NCBI GenBank assembly: GCA_021202495.1
Contig: JAJQCX010000011.1
Span: 1 to 9,056, forward strand
From: Clostridia bacterium
GTDB taxonomy: Bacteria > Bacillota > Clostridia > UMGS1883
Length of the DNA stretch: 9,056 bases
Direction: 5' to 3'
Part shown: positions 5,517-9,056 of the stretch, one piece after another
How the letters are laid out: every line of letters begins with the position of its first letter
How positions within the stretch are numbered: position 1 is the stretch's first letter
Notes under the pieces: generated by a model
What the model was told of the DNA's origin: nothing
The model's database searches: none
What the model saw: the letters and a program-made list of their open reading frames with translations, nothing else
Translations under genes and position numbers: made by a program

Positions 5517-8500
5517 GAGGGAAGAGAGAGGTGCCGTCCCAAATAAAGAGCTTAATCGTGTCGGCATTCTGAGTGTCGGCAAACATGTTAAACTCATAGC
5601 TTCCGACATCCCCCGCCGCAAGGCTGATTGCCGTGCTGTCTGCCGCAATGAGCGTGCCGTCCGCATCGTAAAAGGCGATGAACAGGCTGCCTGTGATTGC
5701 GTCGGAAGAAATGTTACTAAGCTGTGCGTTAACTATTGTCACCGAACCGACCGATTCATAGTCAACAGAAGCGGCAACATTTCCCAAGGCGTTTACGAGC
5801 CTGAGCTGAGTTGTGTTTTGAGCGTAATCATATAAAACTATGTCAATATTGTCAATATCGATGCCTTCTATATCAAATGAAGCAGAAGCCTCTTCGCCGC
5901 GTTGTGCGCCCGCGGCAACTATGTTTGTTGTAACGTTTCCGTTTTCGTCGGTGATAAGAAGGTGGAAGCTTTCAAAATAGTTTTCGTCGCACGCGGTGAG
6001 AGTGAGAGTGTTGTCTGTGATGTTTGCGCCGGTTAATTTCGGAGCTTTGCGGTCAACCGTGACGGGAAGAGTTATCGTTTCGGTTTCGGCACCTTCACGG
6101 TTGAATGAGGCGGAGAAGGTGAGAGTGTATTCTCCGTCGGGAAGCTCTTCCTCGGAATTATCTTCAATGTCGTTGATGATAAATGATTTTGAGGTGAATT
6201 TGGCATAGCTGTCGGTGGAATTGTAGCTGAATATAATGCTTTCGTCGTCGTTGCTTTGCAGACTTAAGGATACGTTTGTAAAATTGCGCCACGCCATAAC
6301 GCGCATTGCGAGCTTGTCGCCCTTGCCGTCTCCGTTGGGAGAAACTGCAATTCTGTCTTTATAATAATTTTCTCCGTCGGTTCCGCATATAACTGCGTCT
6401 TCATCTCCGTCTTCGATAAGGTTTGTAAATACATATGTGCCTTCAAGCTCACTGCCTCCCTCGTCGTAGAGAGTTGTGTCGAGAACCGACGCCGCGTTCC
6501 AATCTCCGTAAAAGCCCGTGAAAGGCATGCCTATCTGCGGAATATCTTCCTCGCTTGAAGAAAGCGAAATAAAGCCGTCGATGAAGAAACCGTTTGTAAA
6601 TATTTCTCCGTTTGCGGAAAGCTCATCTTCGTCAAGCGTAATTTGCAGAGGAATCACAATCTCGCCGTCTGCGGGTACCGTTATGCTTTCGGGCAAATTC
6701 GTCTCCACAACAGTAAGACGTTTTGAATTTTCCACTGTGACATAATATTTTTTATCGCTTGAGCTGTAAGTGTATCCGTCGGTTAAAACATCGAGCGACA
6801 AGCTGTCGTATACGACCTCTTCGCTTGTGAGATTTTTGACGGTAAAATTCACGGTAAAGCTACTGCCGATATTATCTCCGAGGCTGACCTTCGTTTTGAG
6901 CGCGTCGCCGATAATGATTGCGGGGGTTGTAAGAGCGGCGGCGGTGTTGACCATTCCCGCGCCTTGTGCGCGCGGCGAATACGGTACGCCGTCCGGTTGA
7001 TAAATAACGGAGGCGGTGGACATAAGCATGTTCTCAATTCTCTCTACGCGCTCCGAACCCGAAATTTCTATGCCGTTTTTGTCGAGATATTCGTTTATCA
7101 GTGCCGCTACGCCCGTCATGTGCGGAGCCGCCATTGATGTGCCGCTGTCGCTTCCATAAGTGTCGTCGGGTGAAGAGGAATATATATTTCTGCCGGGAGC
7201 GGTGATTTCGGGCTTCAATTCAAGATTGTCGCTGACGCCCCAGCTTGTAAAGTCCGACAGTAAGCCGCCGTGAGAACTTTGTATCAGGGTGCTTTTTACA
7301 TTCGTTATGACGAGCGTTTTGTTTTCCGCATCTCGGAGAGCTTCTCCGCTTGATTTTTCAATCATGAGCATTGAAAGACAGGGGGGATTATTTGCGAGCA
7401 CAAAATTTTCAATGCCGTCTTGGGTGTTATAGACAATTATTGCTTCGGCGCCTGCGGCAGCCGCATTATTCGCCTTGTCGACAAATGTTACCGAGCCGCG
7501 GCTCATAAGGGCGACTTTGCCGGTCAAGTCCTTCCCTTCAAAATCCGATTTATAGCCGTAACCGCAATATTCGTATTCTATGATTGTGTTGTCATGGCTT
7601 TCGCCGAAATCGTCGGCGGAATATGAAAAAGAATAGTAGTAAGATGTGCCGTCCTCCGTTGTGAGAGTTCCTAAGTCAGACCAATAATATGTGTTGTCCG
7701 CCGAAGCAACGGCGGTGCATTCGTTGTATACGGCAGGTGTGCCGATAGATGAATAGTCGGGTCTTTCGGCGTCTGCCTCTGTTGTGCTGTAACCGAGCGC
7801 GGAATTTCCGACAGAAGTGTATACGCTTATGCCCGCGTTTTTTGCATTGGCTATGACAATTGCAAGGGGTGAATCTTCCTCAGCGGACTTATAGTTCGTT
7901 CCGAAGCTCATGTTTATGGCGCATACGCCGAGCTTGGCGGCATCTTCCGCCGCCGCGATTACGGCGCTGTCAACGAGTGTCCCCGATGAATTGCTTGCTT
8001 TCATCAGCACAAGCTGCGCGTTGGGTGCGACGCCCGAAAAGCTTGTACCGACCGAAGATTCATCATAAGATGCATCTTCGGAAAAAGAACCGTTTTTTCC
8101 CGCCGCAATGCCGGCAACATGAGTGCCGTGCGCCAATGATTTTTGATATGTGTCGGAGCTTTTGTTGTAATAATCATACGCAAAGGGTATTTTTGCGCTT
8201 TTATACACTTGATTTGCATCGACATCCGCATTTAATTCGTTTTGCGACAAAATATCCGCAATGTCGCTCTTTGTGAGCTTTGGATTTTCGGGTTCTTCGG
8301 AGAAAAACTCATGCTCCACGTCAAATTCGGTGTCGATAATCGCTATGACTTGTCCATCGCCGGTGTAGCCTTCGGGGAGGATGTCGCTTTGGGTTTCGGA
8401 GGGAAGTGAATGCGTCATGGCGACGGAGGTGGCAAGATGGGGCGTTTCGGTTTGATCCACATACACATTTTTGACACCCGGGATAGCTTTAATATCGTCA

Positions 8501-8841
8501 ATGCTGCTTAAAGGCGCTTCCATCGAAAAGCCGTTGAAAAGCGCCGTATACGTATAGCCTACACTCACAGAGGTGTTTGTCTCACTGCTGATGGCGCTCA
8601 TAACCTCCATGTGTGATGAGAGAATTTCTTCCTCTTTTTCTTTTGCCGCCTGTGTTTCCAAATAATCGACGCCGAATTTTGCGGCTTCGGACGAGGTGAG
8701 TATGCTGTCGCCTTCAACCTCAACTATGAGCGTTACGGTTTCGTCTTCAAATTCAACATGAACCTCCGCCGCGAGAGAGGGTATGTACAGCGAGGCTGTT
8801 AATATGAGCGAAATAATTATTGCTGAAAATCTTCGTATCAT
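5488..8841 (-). CDS. Secreted subtilisin-family (S8) serine protease, lactocepin/C5a peptidase-like
   Basis: A 1117-residue extracellular protease. The ATG at 8841 has AAGGAG 10 nt upstream and opens a Sec signal peptide (RR at 3-4, hydrophobic to about 23, likely cleavage after SLAA). An I9-type propeptide occupies roughly 30-130. The catalytic domain has D170 (VIAIIDTEFD), H238 (HGTHVAG), oxyanion N346 (TSVGNSA) and S569 (GTSMAAPH). A PA-type insertion (about 385-520, GKVALMSRG and AGAEAIIVYN) sits between N346 and S569, as in C5a peptidase and lactocepin subtilases. A beta-sandwich region follows (about 641-775, SFTVNFTVKNLTSEEVVYDS), then SPNGDGKGD (834-842) and an Ig-like stretch with VTVDRKAPKL (927-936). 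The C-terminal 85 or so residues end in KLFIWDGTSLFPL, like tails of other clostridial secreted proteins. There is no LPXTG, SLH or C-terminal membrane segment, so it is probably released or loosely held. The protein is strongly acidic. The physiological substrate is unknown. Confidence 0.93.
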   Translation of the reverse strand: MIRRFSAIIISLILTASLYIPSLAAEVHVEFEDETVTLIVEVEGDSILTSSEAAKFGVDYLETQAAKEKEEEILSSHMEVMSAISSETNTSVSVGYTYTALFNGFSMEAPLSSIDDIKAIPGVKNVYVDQTETPHLATSVAMTHSLPSETQSDILPEGYTGDGQVIAIIDTEFDVEHEFFSEEPENPKLTKSDIADILSQNELNADVDANQVYKSAKIPFAYDYYNKSSDTYQKSLAHGTHVAGIAAGKNGSFSEDASYDESSVGTSFSGVAPNAQLVLMKASNSSGTLVDSAVIAAAEDAAKLGVCAINMSFGTNYKSAEEDSPLAIVIANAKNAGISVYTSVGNSALGYSTTEADAERPDYSSIGTPAVYNECTAVASADNTYYWSDLGTLTTEDGTSYYYSFSYSADDFGESHDNTIIEYEYCGYGYKSDFEGKDLTGKVALMSRGSVTFVDKANNAAAAGAEAIIVYNTQDGIENFVLANNPPCLSMLMIEKSSGEALRDAENKTLVITNVKSTLIQSSHGGLLSDFTSWGVSDNLELKPEITAPGRNIYSSSPDDTYGSDSGTSMAAPHMTGVAALINEYLDKNGIEISGSERVERIENMLMSTASVIYQPDGVPYSPRAQGAGMVNTAAALTTPAIIIGDALKTKVSLGDNIGSSFTVNFTVKNLTSEEVVYDSLSLDVLTDGYTYSSSDKKYYVTVENSKRLTVVETNLPESITVPADGEIVIPLQITLDEDELSANGEIFTNGFFIDGFISLSSSEEDIPQIGMPFTGFYGDWNAASVLDTTLYDEGGSELEGTYVFTNLIEDGDEDAVICGTDGENYYKDRIAVSPNGDGKGDKLAMRVMAWRNFTNVSLSLQSNDDESIIFSYNSTDSYAKFTSKSFIINDIEDNSEEELPDGEYTLTFSASFNREGAETETITLPVTVDRKAPKLTGANITDNTLTLTACDENYFESFHLLITDENGNVTTNIVAAGAQRGEEASASFDIEGIDIDNIDIVLYDYAQNTTQLRLVNALGNVAASVDYESVGSVTIVNAQLSNISSDAITGSLFIAFYDADGTLIAADSTAISLAAGDVGSYEFNMFADTQNADTIKLFIWDGTSLFPLDSIKSFQL

Positions 8842-8851
8842 TTTAATCAAA

Positions 8852-8925
8852 CTCCTTATATAGGGAAGGTAATCCCCGAAAAATAAACTATAATTATTAT
8901 AACACATTGCGCGGCTTCATTGCAA
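8852..8925 (-). promoter_or_regulatory. Promoter and RBS of the subtilase gene
   Basis: On the minus strand TTGCAA (8920-8925, four of six matches to -35) lies 18 nt from TATAAT (8896-8901), which is preceded by TG as in an extended -10 (TGTTATAAT). The start point would be near 8889, giving a leader of about 48 nt that ends in the AAGGAG site (8852-8857). A short GGGA/TCCC hairpin could form at 8863-8876 in the leader. Confidence 0.55.
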
Positions 8926-9056
8926 GGCCCAAAGAAGCTTAATTCTCATATATCAAGATGTTTTGAAATTCAAAAAAGATGAGTTGTAAAAAATGTGAGG
9001 TATTTCAAATTGAAATATTGAATTTATCTTGAAAAATATATTTTTTGCTGATATAC
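8926..9056. other. AT-rich intergenic region with two odd palindromes
   Basis: No coding frame, tRNA or terminator is evident. Two perfect odd-length palindromes occur: TTTTGAAATTCAAAA (8961-8975) and TATTTCAAATTGAAATA (9001-9017), with centres 41 nt apart, roughly four helical turns. They lie upstream of the subtilase promoter and may be operator sites, or chance matches in AT-rich DNA. Whatever gene lies beyond the window edge could also be controlled from here. Confidence 0.35.

Noticed and set aside
8842..8907. 22-residue N-terminal extension of the subtilase (from 8907)
   Set aside because: It would span the predicted -10 element, leader and RBS and place extra residues before a normal signal peptide.

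Overview
The window most resembles a chromosomal segment of an anaerobic Clostridia-type Firmicute, probably of the gut Oscillospiraceae kind. The grounds are strong AAGGAG/TAGGAG ribosome binding sites, a clostridial formate-tetrahydrofolate ligase, the tsaE-tsaB pair, nrdR, and a very large secreted subtilase with a clostridial-style C-terminal tail. The taxon is an inference from gene style, not from a marker gene.

Layout. Positions 1-715 (+ strand) hold the remains of a CRISPR-Cas locus. A good ribosome binding site and an intact Cas3-type HD nuclease domain run about 165 residues. The frame then passes straight into a 33-nt sequence (654-686) with the architecture of a type I-C CRISPR repeat, and stops inside it. 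The helicase part of Cas3, all other cas genes, the leader and the array are absent. A perfect 12-bp inverted repeat (681-715) follows and sits between converging transcription units.

Positions 782-5493 (- strand) form a compact housekeeping run, in transcription order fhs, tsaE, tsaB, rpiB, nrdR and a PHP-domain phosphoesterase. Genes overlap (ATGA, TAATG) or share the stop codon with the next ribosome binding site (TAGGAG), which points to translational coupling. The run has its own promoter (TTGACA, 18 nt, TATAAC) lying over the 3' end of the upstream protease gene. The one loose joint is the 86-nt tsaB-rpiB gap, which holds a short direct-repeat cluster and a perfect AT-rich hairpin. The jobs are mixed: one-carbon folate metabolism, t6A tRNA modification, pentose phosphate isomerisation, control of ribonucleotide reductase, and nucleotide or RNA-end turnover.

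Positions 5488-8841 (- strand) encode a secreted subtilisin-family protease of about 1117 residues with an intact catalytic triad, a PA-type insertion and a long beta-rich acidic C-terminal half, but no LPXTG or SLH anchor. An extended -10 promoter precedes it. Positions 8926-9056 are AT-rich and carry two small odd-length palindromes 41 nt apart.

The most unusual item is the cas3-to-repeat junction, which reads as the scar of a deletion that removed nearly a whole type I-C system. No complete novel system is visible.
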